From: Hordeum vulgare subsp. vulgare | Lineage: Eukaryota > Streptophyta > Magnoliopsida > Poales > Poaceae | Length of the DNA stretch: 64,000 nt | Reading direction: 5' to 3' | Assembly: GCF_904849725.1 (NCBI RefSeq) | Contig: NC_058518.1 | Location: 217,074,741 to 217,138,740 of the forward strand | In this document: positions 1 to 11,256 of the stretch, piece by piece | How positions within the stretch are numbered: the stretch's first letter is position 1 | How the letters are laid out: each line of letters opens with the position of its first letter | Program-made: the position numbers and the translations under genes | Notes under the pieces: model-generated | What the model saw: the letters and a program-made list of their open reading frames with translations, nothing else | What the model was told of the DNA's origin: nothing | Databases searched by the model: none

Positions 1-2306
1 AGAACTGTTTAGTGTGCTATTTGCATCGGTTTGCGTGTCGACGTGTTGAAAACGGTTTAGGTCGTAACTATTTGTCTGTAGCTCCGTTGGAGATGTGCCA
101 TATATGTAAATGGACCATAATGACGAGTAGAATCACGTGAACCACTTTGTTCTGCCATTTAACAAACCTAAAATGTGATTAGGACAAATCTGGACAGATT
201 TAGAATTTAACGCGTGAGGTCGTTTCGGAGATGCCATATGTCGTGTCCGGTCTCATTTAAAAATGTCTAGATAGGTAGATTAATTTGTGCTTCACCCCCT
301 TGCCATGTTAACAACATTTTAAATATTGTCGTGTAAATTAACGGGAGTGAACTAAACAATTAAATGTGGAGTTTCGTCGATATGCAACCCGTTGCATATC
401 GAGCTTCACTTAATGTGTAGTGTTTGATTGTTGTGATTGTCATGCCTTGCATTAGACCATTCATGCATCATATGTGTTATGCGTCGTGTGGTGAATATTG
501 TGTTGATGTTTGTTTCCGCTTTGCTCCGTCTCAATAGAGTTCCGCAAGCGTGTCGGAATGTGAGGACCCGTTCGACTACGTAGGTTCGCCTGCTTCACGG
601 AGATGTTCTTCTTCCAAGCGGGATCTCAGGCAAGATGACGATTTCCCCAGATACCATTACTATCATTGCCATGCTAGTTTTATCGCTTCTATCGTTTATG
701 TGTCGATGCCTACCACATGTTAAATATCAGCCTCTCAATCATGCCATGATAACCTTCAACCTGTTCGACCTAGAAAACCACTGATTGGCAATGTTACCGC
801 TTGCTTAACCATGTTGTTAGCGTTGCTAGTTGCAGGTGCAGTTGCTTCCATATGATTACATGGGTTCCTTGTTATATGACCCTATTAAATGCTATTTAAT
901 TTAATGCACCTATTAACTTGGTAAAAGGTGGAAGGCTCGGCCTTTCTAGCCTGGTGTTTTGTTCCATCTTTGCCCCCTTAGTTTTTCGGCTACCAGTGTT
1001 ATGTTCCATAAATGAGCGCTCCAAACACGATCGAGGTTATTATGGGGACCCCCTTGATAATTCGTTTTAGATTAAAGCTGTTCCGGCAAGGCCCAACATT
1101 GGTTTTACATTTGCCCAACATAATAATTTTGTTAACACTGAAATGCATTGGGCGTCATGAACCTGAGGAGTAATTTTACATAAATAGGGGGCCAGTGCTG
1201 ATTGTGTTGGTCCCAAAAGGACAGACTACGGGGCCACCACGGGGAAACCCGAGGTTTGGTACCTATAGGCTTTTCCATCCGTCGTGTCCTCAGAACGAGA
1301 TACACGTCTCCTATCGGGTTTGTCGACACGTCGGGCGGCCTTGCTTAGTTTTCCCTTTGACGAGATATGTTGTGCATCGGGATTCCGGTGATGCTTTGGG
1401 TAATCTCAGAGTTGAGGTTTTCCACTAGGGAATCCGACAAGATCGCGAGCTTCGTGATTGAGGATTTCTATGCGGCTTGTGGTAATTTGTGATGGACTAG
1501 TTGGAGCACCCCTGCAGGTTTAAATCTTTTCGGGAAGCCGTGCCCGCGGTTATGTGGAAACATGGAAACTTTGTTTAACTCTGGTTCTAGATAACTTGAA
1601 GTTAACTTAGTTAAAACTTGCCAACTATGTGCATAACCGTGACTGTCTCTTTCGTGAGTTCTATCTCCGATCGAGGACACGGTGTGGTTATGTCTGACGT
1701 AGGTAGGTGTTCAGGATCATTCTATTGATCACCAGTAGTCACGTCCGTTGTGCATAGATCTTCCCCCTCTTATTTCTTGTACTCGTAAGTTTAGCCAGCA
1801 AAAATATGCTTAGCCGCTGCTGCAACCTCACCACTTAACCATACCTCACCCATTAAGCTTTGCTAGTCTTGATACCTTTGGAAATGAGATTGTTGTGTCC
1901 CCTGTGGCTCACAGAATACTACAACACTAGTTGCAGGTACAGGTAAAGGTTACTTGACATGAGTGTGTTGATTGATCATTTGTTGTTGCTTCTTCTTCTT
2001 CCTCTTCATCGATCTAGGATGGGTTCCAGACCGGCAGCCTGGGATAGCAAGGATGGACGTCGTTCTTCTTTCCTCGTTTGTTTTCGTCCGTAGTCGGACC
2101 CTCCTCCTCTTCATGATGTTTATATAATGTACTGCTGTGACTTTGATGTAGCTTGTGGCGAGTGTACGCCAATTCTGTATATAACTCATCTTTTCAGTAC
2201 ATGTACTTGTAACGATATCCATTCTTGCGACACGATGATATGCACTTCTATCCCTGACGAGGCCTTCGTGCCAAATTGAGGATAGGGTCACATCTTTGGC
2301 GTGACA
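1..2306 (+). repeat. 5' LTR of LARD-like element (3' four fifths only)
   Basis: This matches 6055-8365 almost base for base, starting agaactgttt / agaactattg and ending gtgaca. About 530 bp of its 5' end lie left of the window. A TATA-like TTTATATAAT lies near 2119-2128, some 180 bp before the LTR end, and could be the core promoter; this is inferred from position only. The short ORFs read here are not conserved in frame with the other LTR and are taken as chance. Confidence 0.88.
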
Positions 2307-2308
2307 AG

Positions 2309-2321
2309 TTGGTATCAGAGC
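2309..2321 (+). other. Primer-binding site, initiator-Met tRNA type (LARD)
   Basis: TTGGTATCAGAGC begins two bases after the LTR end. It is the standard complement of the 3' end of plant initiator-methionine tRNA used to prime minus-strand synthesis. It fixes the LTR boundary at 2306 and the plus-strand orientation. Confidence 0.9.
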
Positions 2322-5300
2322 AGTACCGACCTAGGAGCCCCCTTGATTGATTGAACTTGGCCGAGTCGAGTCTAGTGAAAAACTACTTTGACTTTAGTTA
2401 TATATCGGAGAGTAGGATTTTTTTTCTCCTCTTCTATGCTCTGGTGAGGAATCTTGACGTAATATTTTAATTCTACACCTCTTCTCACTCAAAAAAAATT
2501 TAGGATCACGCGGATATTTTTGGAATCTATATGATGCCGATGTGACGGAGTTCTGTCTTGGTGCCTCCTATCTGCTTTGAGTTTCAGGGGAGTTGAGCTC
2601 CAAGGGATTCTTGAGCACATCGTTATCATTCATATTTATTAGTATCTCAGGACGAAGGATGTTCGTAATTACTTCAATACTAGTAGTGGTGAGGTAACCC
2701 CGCTGTCCCTAGTACTGGTGCAGATTGTTCGGGAGTACTGCCATACTTTGTATCGTTGTGATCACGAGGGTCTGTTGTAGTTGAAGGTCCGAGATTCTGG
2801 TCGTGTGTTGACGGATGTGATACAAGTGACGGGTTAGTATAGGAGTTGTGTGATATTACTCCTTGTATTTGTGTACCAGATTGCATGACCAGATATTTCG
2901 GGAATTCTTAGGTGGGAATTCAAGTAGTTGCTTATAGGACAATCTTCCAACAAATGCATGATGTTAGGTTGGGGTTCAACAACTAGTGGATTCCTGTCCA
3001 CGAAAATATCGGACAAAATCTTTCTCATGAGTTTGTTCTGGCTTGTTTCATAAGCCTCACTCTTTGTTTTCTTGGAATATGGTAATTCGAGTTGCTTCGA
3101 TGTCAAGTGGTGATTTCAGATCTTTCCAAGAGGTGTTCTCATAGTTTTTATGTGAGAATGGAAATTCTTTTGTTCGTTCAATTGTCATGTCAATTCTTGT
3201 CAACCGGAGTCGTCATGTTAATTCTTTTCAACGGTGTGCTCCTCTTCAGTAATTCCACCCTCACCAGTTTTTTTTGCAAGATCATTATCTCATTTTATTC
3301 CGGAGTTCATCTCATTTATCCCAAGTCGTCTTTGTTTTTCCCGCCCTCCCGCCCTTTTTCTTCAGTGATTCAATTTTCATCCAAGAGTTTCCTCTTCCTT
3401 GTGCTTCCGTTGTCTGTTCTTTCTCTCTTACCCGGTGAATTTAATTCAGTTGTCCGTGTCATCATAACCTTTTCATCCTTGTAATTCTTTCCTATGTTGG
3501 AAATTTTTATCAGTCTATCTTCTTGTTGTCATTTCTCTCTATTCTATCTGGAGCGTTGAAGTTATCTCAGAATTCTTGTTCTCAATTCTTTAGTTATTTC
3601 GAGGTGCCAACCTCATCTACTTCTCGTTATACCGGTGCAATATCTCCTGTTCTAGTAATCTTTTCAACGGTGATTTCTTTGAGTGGGCCCATAACCCACA
3701 GGTTTTTCCTAGGATCTGTTATTGCTCTTGTAATCTTCAGGAGATATTTAATTCTTTCAACTATGACATAAGTATGATTTTCATCAGTCATATCCCTTCT
3801 TCAAGATCTATTTGAATTAATTCATTCATTGGCTCAACCTTTCATTCTTCATTATTTCGGAGTGTCTCAGTTATTCTTAGTGGTATTCTCCTCATCATTT
3901 CAGCTTTGAAGACCAAAGGAGTGTTTCTCTCAAATCTTTGTTCTTTCTCTTGGAGAGTCGTCATTTCAGCTTGGTGTCATCATCTTGATTGTTATCAATC
4001 ATGAGTAATCCCTTTTGTGCTATCCGATGCATTTCTGAGTTGTTTTCATTCTCGATCCTCCGAAGGCCATCATTTCAGAAGACTTCTTCGTTCTCAGCTT
4101 TCAGCTTTCATTCTCTAATTCTTCTCAATTGTTGCCTCTTCGTTCGTCTCTCGATTATTCCGGTGTCTTATTCAAGTTTTCTGTTAGGTGGATTATGATC
4201 TCTTCATTCTCATGTATCTGCATTAATTCGTGGTGTTCCCATTTAATTGTGAATTTTTACCGGTGCTTCCTTCGTTTATACTTCAAGTGGTGCTTATCTC
4301 TCTATCTCTTCCACATTCTTTCAAGAGGAATAAGTGGTATGCTAAATCCGTTGCTTGTCATCAATTATACTTGAAGAAGGATAAGCATAACATAATTCTT
4401 ATTCTGTTCATAGTAATCTGAATTCCTCTTCCGGAGTGGCTCACGATATCAATTCCTTTTTCTCAAGTGTTTTTATCTTTTCTTTTCCGGAGTTCCAAGT
4501 TTTCACAAGTATCTCTTTGTGAAGCTTCATCTAAATCTTGCCAAGGTCATAATCTTATTATTTTCTACCTTCATATCTTGCATCATCCTTTTGATACGGA
4601 GGCTCGTCATGGTGGTTCTTCAAGGATGTGATTTTTTATCAAAGTGTTATTCAAGATTCTTGTTGGAGTACCTCAAGTATTCTTTTCCCTTGTATTTCCA
4701 ATGTGTTGTTCTCCTTTATCCGTTGAGGTGGTATTATAGCATTCTTGTTACTGTAGGAGCCTCGAAGAGTTTTCCTTTCAAGAGTGAGATAATTCAGTCC
4801 ACCAATTCTATGTTCATGGGATATTTTTCAACCCATGATTTCTTCATTGAGCTATTTCGGGTTGGATTTCACTTAAAGCTTTTCCTATTGATTGTGCTAT
4901 CATGGTGCTTGTCATTAATCCTAGTTCTCAAGGCATCCTTTTGGTGTAAGAAGTGTTCATTTCTTGTTGCTCCCAAGCTATCCTTGTTTCTTTTAGTGGT
5001 TGGTTGTCACCTCATATATGTTGAGATGATTTTCATAAACCCACTACTATCTTGCTCTTCGTTTTTGGTTTTCCAACTACTATGTCAATTCTCTGTCTGG
5101 AGGCTCTTCAACTCTATTGTGATGATAGTTATCATTATTTTATTCATTCCCTTCTTCCGCTTGAGCTAGTTCATATTCTTGTTCCGGAGGCATTGTGATG
5201 TTGCTCTTTTGGGTCTATTATGTTGTTCTATCAAGATCATGGTGTGCCCTTGCTTTACTTAGTTGTTTGTTGTGCATATTGTCTAATTCTCTCTTCTTAT

Positions 5301-5507
5301 CGATTTTTTTGTCCCATTTTCCTACCGAAGTGCTGCCGAAATTTTCTGTGAATTCTTGCTTGTTTCTCATATCATTCCTCATCTCCTTTGCAACCTTCAA
5401 GGATTGTTGGTTTCACTCATTTGTCAAAGAAGCGACTGAGTTTTACCTCTTGTGCTTTCTCATCATCTCCCCCCTTTCATTCTTGGATCTCGGGGCGAGA
5501 TCCTCTT
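2322..5507 (+). other. Non-coding interior of LARD-like element
   Basis: About 3.2 kb with strong strand asymmetry: from about 3100 to 5500 the plus strand is T- and C-rich, with many TTC/CTT runs and recurrent short motifs such as TTCCGGAG (near 3298, 4429, 4487, 5182). Open frames of up to 216 codons exist (3092-3484, 4519-5169), but their products are Phe/Leu/Ser/Ile-rich, as expected from T-rich codons, and show no retroviral domain. The minus strand shows no long frame either. I read this as the structural, presumably packaging-competent RNA interior of a LARD. It could instead be a very degraded coding region. Confidence 0.7.
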
Positions 5508-5522
5508 GTAGTGCAGGAGAGT
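5508..5522 (+). other. Polypurine tract region of LARD-like element
   Basis: The bases just before the right LTR read TAGTGCAGGAGAGT. This is a slightly decayed form of the purine tract often placed directly upstream of gypsy 3' LTRs, and it is consistent with the plus-strand orientation given by the PBS. Confidence 0.6.
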
Positions 5523-8365
5523 TGTGACAGCCCCAGACCGACGCCCAGAAGATTCCCCTTTATTTCCGTTTCCGTCGTGTGGTTATTTTTGTTTGTTGCA
5601 TCATCATGTAGGTTGCATCATCGCATCAGGCTCATCATCGGTATTGCATCGGCATCCCGTTGCCACCAGTTTTCAAACTTGCATCCGTTGTTAGTTGCCG
5701 GTTCTCGTTGTTAGTACCTCCCCACAAGCTTCATAAACCATACCATAGTGGTTAGCAAGGCTAGTATTTACCCAGAGAGGTCCTGGGATCAAATCCCAGG
5801 GAAGCCTCCTTTCTTTCTGTCACTGGTATTTTTTTCATCTTGGGCTGAATCCTCTAATAGGCACTGCAAGCTGTTGCAATTCGGCCCATGTTCAATTTTT
5901 TTCCCTCCTCCTGCGAATTTGCTAGATTTCAGAAAATCGCATGTTTTAAAAACCGGCTGCAACTTTTAAACCGTCCGATGGATCGGAGTGAGTTATATAT
6001 GGTTTTTGGCTAGAATTTTGCGTAGAGTAATATTTCCAACTCTCATGTATAATCAGAACTATTGAGTGTGCTATTTGCATCGGTTTGCATGTCGACGTGT
6101 TGAAAACGGTTTAGGTCGTAACTATTTGTCCGTAGCTCCGTTGGAGATGTGCCATATATGTAAATGGACCAGAACGACGAGTAAAATCACGTGAACCACT
6201 TTTTTTTGCCGTTTAACAAAACTAAAATATTATTAAGACAAATCTGGACAGATTTAGAATTTAACGCGTGAGGTCGTTTCGGAGATGCCATATGTCGTTT
6301 CCGGTCTCATTTAAAAATGTCTAGCTACGTAGATTAATTTGTGCTTCACCGCCTTGCCATGTTAAAAACATTTTAAAAATTGCCGTGTAAATTAACGGGA
6401 GTGAACTAAACACTTAAATGTGGAGTTTCATCGATATGCAACCCGTTGCATATCGAGCTTCACTTAATGTGTAGTATTTGATTGTTGTGATTGTCATGCC
6501 TTGCATTAGACCATTCATGCATCATATGTGTTATGCATCATGTGGTGAATATTGTGTTGATGTTTGTTTCCGCTTTGCTCCGTCTTGATAGAGTTTCGCA
6601 AGCGTGTTGGAATGTGAGGACCCGTTCGACTACGTTGGTTCGCCTGCTTCACGGAGTTGTTCTTCTTCCAAGCGGGATCTCACGCAAGATGACCATTTCC
6701 CCAGATACCATTACTATCATTGCCATGCTAGTTTTATCGCTTCTATCGTTTATGTCTCGATGCCTACCACATGTTAAATATGAGCCTCTCAATCATGCCA
6801 TGATAACCTTCAACCTGTTCGACCTAGCAAACCACTGATTGGCTATGTTACCGCTTGCTTAACCATGTTTTTAGCGTTGCTAGTTGCAGGTGCAGTTTCT
6901 TCCATGTGATTACATGGGTTCCTTGTTATATGACCCTACTAAATGCTATTTAATTTAATGCACCTATATACTTGGTAAAAGGTGGAAGGCTCGGCCTTTC
7001 TAGCCTGGTGTTTTGTTCCACCTTTGCCCCCTTAGTTTTTCGGCTACCGGTGTTATGTTCCATAAATGAGCGCTCCTAACACGATCAAGGTTGTTATGGG
7101 AACCCCCTTGATAATTCGTTTTAGATTAAAGCTGTTCAGGCAAGGCGCAACATTGGTTTTACATTTTCCCAACATAATAATTTTGTTAACACTAAAATGC
7201 ATAGGGCGTCATGAACCCGAGGAGTAATTTCACTTAAACTGGGGGGCCAGTGCTGATGGTGTTGGTCCCAAAAGGATAGACTGCGGGGCCACCACAGGGC
7301 AACTCGAGGTTTGCTACCTGTAGGCTTTTCCATCCGTCGTGTCCTGAGAACGAGATACGCGGCTCCTATCGGGTTCGTCGACACGTCGGGCGGCCTTGCT
7401 GGATTAGTTTTACCTTTGACGAGATATCTTGTGCATCGGGATTCCGGTGATGCTTTGGCTAATCTCGGAGTTGAGGATTTCCACTAGGGAATCCGACGAG
7501 ATCGCGAGCTTCGTGATTGAGGATTTCTATGCGGCTTGTGGTAATTTGTGATGGACTAGTTGGAGCACCCCTGCAGGGTTAAATCTTTTCGGAAAGTCGT
7601 GCCCGCGGTTATGTGGCAACATGGAAACTTTGTTTAACACTGATTCTAGATAACTTGAAGTTAACTTAATTAAAACTTGCCAACTGTGTGCGTAACCATG
7701 ACTGTCTCTTTCGTGAGTTCCTTCTCCGATCGAGGACACGGTTGGGTTATGTCTGACGTAGGTAGGTGTTCAGGATCATTCTGTTGGTCATCAGTAGTCA
7801 CGTCCGTTGTGCGTAGATCTTCCCCCTCTTATTTCTTGTACTCGTAAGTTTAGCCACAAAATATATGCTTAGCCGTTGTTGCAACCTCACCACTTAACCA
7901 TACCTCACCCATTAAGCTTTGCTAGTCTTGATACCTTTGGAAATGAGATTGCTCAGTCCCCTGTGGCTCACAGAATACTACAACACCAGTTGTAGGTACA
8001 GGTAAAGGTTACTTGACGCGAGCGCGTTGATTGATCATTTGGAGTTGCTTCTTATTCTACCTCTTCATCGATCTAGGATGGGTTCCAGGCCGGCAGGCTG
8101 GGATAGCAAGGATGGACGTCGTTCTTCTTTTCTCGTTTGTTTTCGTCCGTAGTTGGACCCTTCTCTTCTTCATGATGTTTATATAATGTACTGCTGTGAC
8201 TCTGATGTAGCTTGTGGCGAGTGTAAGCCAATTCTATATATAACTCATCTTTTCAGTACATGTACTTGTAACGATATCCATTCTTGCGACACGACGAGAT
8301 GCGCTTCTATCCCTGACGAGGCCTTCGTGCCAAATTGAGGATAGGGTCGCATCTTGGGCGTGACA
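5523..8365 (+). repeat. 3' LTR of LARD-like element (complete, 2843 bp)
   Basis: The LTR starts TGTGACAGCC after the purine tract and ends GGCGTGACA. Its 6055-8365 part duplicates 1-2306. The first 530 bp (U3) are seen only in this copy and contain a tRNA-like stretch at 5745-5812. The 3' boundary abuts another LTR at 8366 with no recognisable TSD. Confidence 0.88.
5745..5812 (+). other. tRNA-like segment inside LTR U3
   Basis: A D-arm-like TAGTGGTTAG (5752-5761) is followed about 30 bases later by a TPsiC-arm-like CCTGGGATCAAATCCCAGG, whose stem CCTGG/CCAGG is perfect and whose loop resembles GTTCGAATCC. Spacing and motifs resemble a decayed plant tRNA of Asp/Glu type, or a tRNA-derived SINE head with Pol III A and B boxes. 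No complete acceptor stem is evident, so it is not called a tRNA gene. The matching part of the other LTR lies outside the window. Confidence 0.45.
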
Positions 8366-8960
8366 TGAAGCCACGGTAACTATGTGGCGACTCAAAGGGG
8401 TTGATCGGGAATGAGAGACGAGTTTACCCAGGTTCGGCCCCTCCCATGGAGGTAAAAGCCTACGTCCCTCTTTGTGTGTATTGATAATAAAATCGATTAC
8501 AAGGGTGCGGTTTCGCCTGACTTAGCTCTCGATTGATTGTAACTTAAGTATACCAGCCCTAGAGACTCGCCTTTATATACAGGTCTATACCCTTAGATTT
8601 AGAAGAGTCTAGGTCACATTATGATCCATAACCTGTTATGTCTCTAACTCGCCTTGCTCCTTGAGCAAGGAAACTCACGGCAACCTTCTCCCTTGTGGGC
8701 CATGGCCCGCCATCTTCCTGTCTTGGGCCACTGCCTGCTCTCATTGGTAAACGTTGCGCCTCCCACTTTGTATGTCAGGGCCCATCTTGAGTATGAACGT
8801 TGAGCCGTCACCATCTTGATTTGGCCTCCGAGGGTGGGTCATATGGCGGGATAATATCCCCAACAACGACCATAGGCTATTTTCACAGACATCGGGCACA
8901 CCGTTGCGTGCCCTCGTAGATGATACATGTGATGTATATCACGAGGGATTGTCCCCAACA
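8366..8960 (-). repeat. LTR without interior (solo or truncated), minus strand
   Basis: On the minus strand this reads TGTTGGGGACAATC ... CGTGGCTTCA, a TG...CA unit of 595 bp. A TATA box GTATATAAAG (8571-8580, minus) is followed by a leader region with the grass LTR motif equivalent to plus-strand TTTACCCAGGTTCGGCC. No PBS or purine tract flanks it. The right neighbour AGTGG belongs to an S-family LTR; the left neighbour is the LARD terminus TGACA, so no TSD is seen. The LARD insertion or a deletion probably removed the left flank. Confidence 0.65.
8571..8580 (-). promoter_or_regulatory. TATA box of minus-strand LTR
   Basis: GTATATAAAG on the minus strand lies in the middle of the LTR at 8366-8960, upstream of its leader motif, as expected for the U3/R boundary of an LTR promoter. 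Confidence 0.5.
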
Positions 8961-9773
8961 AGTGGTCTCTTTGCTAGTATCCTCATGGGAAAGGTGATGT
9001 TCTGGTACTTACCTCAGATATGAGAAATGTCGCGACTCGTGTCCTAACATGGAAGTTTCCCGAGTCTTGTGGGTAAAGTGTGTAACCTCTATATAGTTTA
9101 AAACTATTCGAATAGGCGTGTCCACAGTCAAGGATAATTGGGTGGTGCTGCTTAAACTACGTACCGGAGTTTTCGCATAAACCAAGTGTGTTTGGGGGGG
9201 TGGTAGTATGAATGATGAGCTAAGTCAGATGAATTGGCATGATGGGTGAACATGGGTTGTTCAACCCTTAGTTGGTATTAAAATCTATAACCCATTCGTG
9301 TGGTTATTACTTACCTTAGGATGCATGCCGAACGAGAAGTTGATCATGTCTTTGCACTAGGGAAAACCTTGCTTTCCGCAAATTGCCTATTAGTATCATA
9401 TCATTTTTCATTATTGCCTTGTTCCACATCATAAGCTGCTTGCGAGTACATTCAAAGTACTCACTAGCTTGCCACTAGTAATTTAATTGGCCATGCATGG
9501 AAGAGCAGTAATTTGGAGAAGAGTTTGTCGCTGAAGAACATGCGAACTAGGACGCTTCCTAGTCAAAATGCCTGTAGGTTAAGGCAGATGGCATGGGTTC
9601 ACGCTTTCATTCAAGATGTTCACTATTAGTTGTGTTTCGTGTGTCGGCCTTCGAGGCCCTATATATGTCATACTTGCCTTAATGGTCCTTATTTGTTTCA
9701 GATGGGGATGTAAGACTCTTTTTATTCAGCTTCTGTGTGTTCTATGAGCATTGATCTGTGGGATCACTGTACA
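8961..9773 (+). repeat. S-family long-LTR fragment (plus strand)
   Basis: This parallels about 50565-51385 of the S1 LTR and the reverse complement of the S2 LTR. Shared blocks include the CTAGTATC stretch, the AAACTATTCGAATAG block, ACTAGGACGCTTCCTAGTC and the GAGCATTGATCT block. It is interrupted at its right end by the Reina-like element (TG at 9774). Its upstream part is missing from the window, and its last 50 bp or so do not reappear after the Reina-like element, so it is a truncated host sequence. Confidence 0.8.
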
Positions 9774-10101
9774 TGTTATGGCTGGTATACATTATAACCG
9801 GAGAGGGCCCATGGGTGCATCCACTTGAGGGCATCGACCAACTTATCTTATAGTTATTAGGGGCTTAGCCCAGTTTATCATATAACGCTAGGGAGATTAT
9901 ATATACTCTTGTAAGGACTCAATTTTGATTAAGAAGAAGAATCATATTTGCTCGGCTGCCAACAGGAGTCAACGCCCTAACCCTAGCCACCTCGAGCGTC
10001 TCCCTCACGTCTCCACCGCTGGTCGCGTGCCTCGCCCCGCCCACCTCTCTTTCACCAACATAAACTAAGACCTAGACATGGTAGGGATCGTATTCCTATC
10101 A
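9774..10101 (+). repeat. 5' LTR of Reina-like element (328 bp)
   Basis: The LTR begins TGTTATGGCTGG and ends TTCCTATCA. A TATA-like GATTATATATACT lies at 9896-9908. It pairs with 46963-47307. The following ACTTGGTAT is the first half of an initiator-Met PBS, cut by insertion of element C. Confidence 0.87.
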
Positions 10102-10111
10102 ACTTGGTATG
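10102..10111 (+). other. Left half of split PBS of Reina-like element
   Basis: ACTTGGTATG follows the 5' LTR. The rest of the site resumes after element C at 29658 as GTATCAGCTCGC, so the ancestral site read TTGGTATCAG. GTATG/GTATC is the TSD of element C with one mismatch. Confidence 0.8.
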
Positions 10112-11005
10112 TGTTGGATTTCGGGCTCCGCAAAACTCTTAAGATTCAAACTCAGGGGCATGTACAAACATCTCTCGTAGGCTCGCCCCACCTAACTTGC
10201 TATGCATCGGGGATGGCAAAGAACTCACTTGATGATGAGGAAGACACAGAACACGGTAGTTTACCCTGATTCGGGCCGCTCGGAAGTGTATTACCCTACT
10301 CCTGCTTTGGTGGATTGTCTCTCGTGGAGGATGGTGGATGAAATAGTAAAGTGTTTGAGGGCCTCCGGAGGCTAGGTGGCCTATGTGTAGCGCCGGTGGG
10401 CAAACGAATCAATCGGGGTGGATCATATCATATCCCCCTCTAAAACGTATCCTATCCTCTATATATAGTGGCGGCCCGGGTCCTCTTCCGTTATCGTTTC
10501 GGTGGGAAGGGATCCCACAATGGCCAATTTTGAAGGGGAACATGGGAACATGCTCCCCCTGCCCAAAGGTGGTCTTCGCTTGCAAAGTTACTGTCAGTGC
10601 AGTAGGGTTTGCTCCAGGGATGAAGTCCATCTTGGTGGCGGGCGGAGACGGCTTTGTTACACCAGAAGCGAAAACTTTGGAAGATGCCTTGGGAACCCCG
10701 GTACGTCCATGGCCCATTTGCACTAAAGGGGAAACTGCTCTGCCCTGCTGCGTGCTGCTCGCATGTCATTCCTACATGTCATCCTTGACTCCTGAGGCTG
10801 GGCCTCGCCTTCGAATATCCTCGCTCTGGAGGGGTCCTGAGGAAGCCCCCTACGGGTCTTGAAGCTTCTCCTCCTCGTGAGGCTTGGACCCTCGTGAGGG
10901 CCTTGCCTTGAAGGGTGCTGGGCCATTGGTTTTGTTTGATGAATTGGGTCATCCCTAGGCCACAGGCAGGCAGGTCTGGGTACCCCCATTCCCAGAATGC
11001 CGACA
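10112..11005 (-). repeat. 3' LTR of element C
   Basis: On the plus strand it runs TGTTGGATTTCG ... AATGCCGACA and is collinear with 28802-29657, with scattered substitutions. A CTCTATATATAG TATA-like stretch is shared by both copies (near 10457 here). Confidence 0.87.
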
Positions 11006-11019
11006 GTATCCCCCGGGCC
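11006..11019 (-). other. Purine tract of element C
   Basis: Read on the minus strand, GGGCCCGGGGGATAC directly precedes the 3' LTR (TGTCGGC...). It is a plausible plus-strand primer and confirms the minus-strand orientation. Confidence 0.55.
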
Positions 11020-11256
11020 CAAGGCGCACCTGGGCTAGCCTCCCGGCGAAGCCTTGAGGGCGACCCAAAGCGTCGCGGACTCTTAACGCCGGGTTCCCCT
11101 TGCCTTTTGTCTCCGCTCGAGTTATCAGGAGTCTTACTTGTTGCGTTGGTCCATTATTGATTTCCCTTCTCCCACACTCGCTCTTTCTCCTTGGTCTCCA
11201 ACTCCAACCGGCATCTCCTAGTTCCAGTGCCGCGTCACTCCCTTGCGAGTTCAGCG

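Larger units (their letters stand above)
1..8365 (+). mobile_element. LARD-like non-autonomous LTR retrotransposon (5' end outside window)
   Basis: Two long direct repeats (1-2306 and 5523-8365) flank a 3.2-kb interior. Window base 1 corresponds to about base 6055 of the right copy, and the two run in parallel to TGACA ends with only scattered substitutions and small indels. A methionine-initiator-type PBS follows the left LTR and a purine-rich tract precedes the right one, so the element lies on the plus strand. No gag, protease, RT or integrase motif is visible inside. Long LTRs around a conserved non-coding interior are the definition of a large retrotransposon derivative; such elements are known to depend on proteins from autonomous Ty3/gypsy relatives. 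The TSD cannot be tested because the left end is missing. Confidence 0.85.

Noticed and set aside
1132..1680. Small frames of 60-115 codons repeated at about 1132-1680 and 7136-7739
   Set aside because: They recur because both positions are the same part of the two LARD LTRs. Lengths and ends differ between the copies, so no coding constraint is shown.
4519..5169. 216-codon hydrophobic frame in the LARD interior, superficially membrane-protein-like
   Set aside because: The hydrophobicity comes from T-rich sequence (Phe/Leu/Ser/Ile codons). There is no matching family or conserved motif, and its surroundings are a non-coding LARD interior.
5733..5812. Functional tRNA gene in the LARD LTR
   Set aside because: The TPsiC and D-arm-like parts are present, but no 7-bp acceptor stem or clear anticodon stem could be drawn. 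Reported only as a tRNA-like segment.
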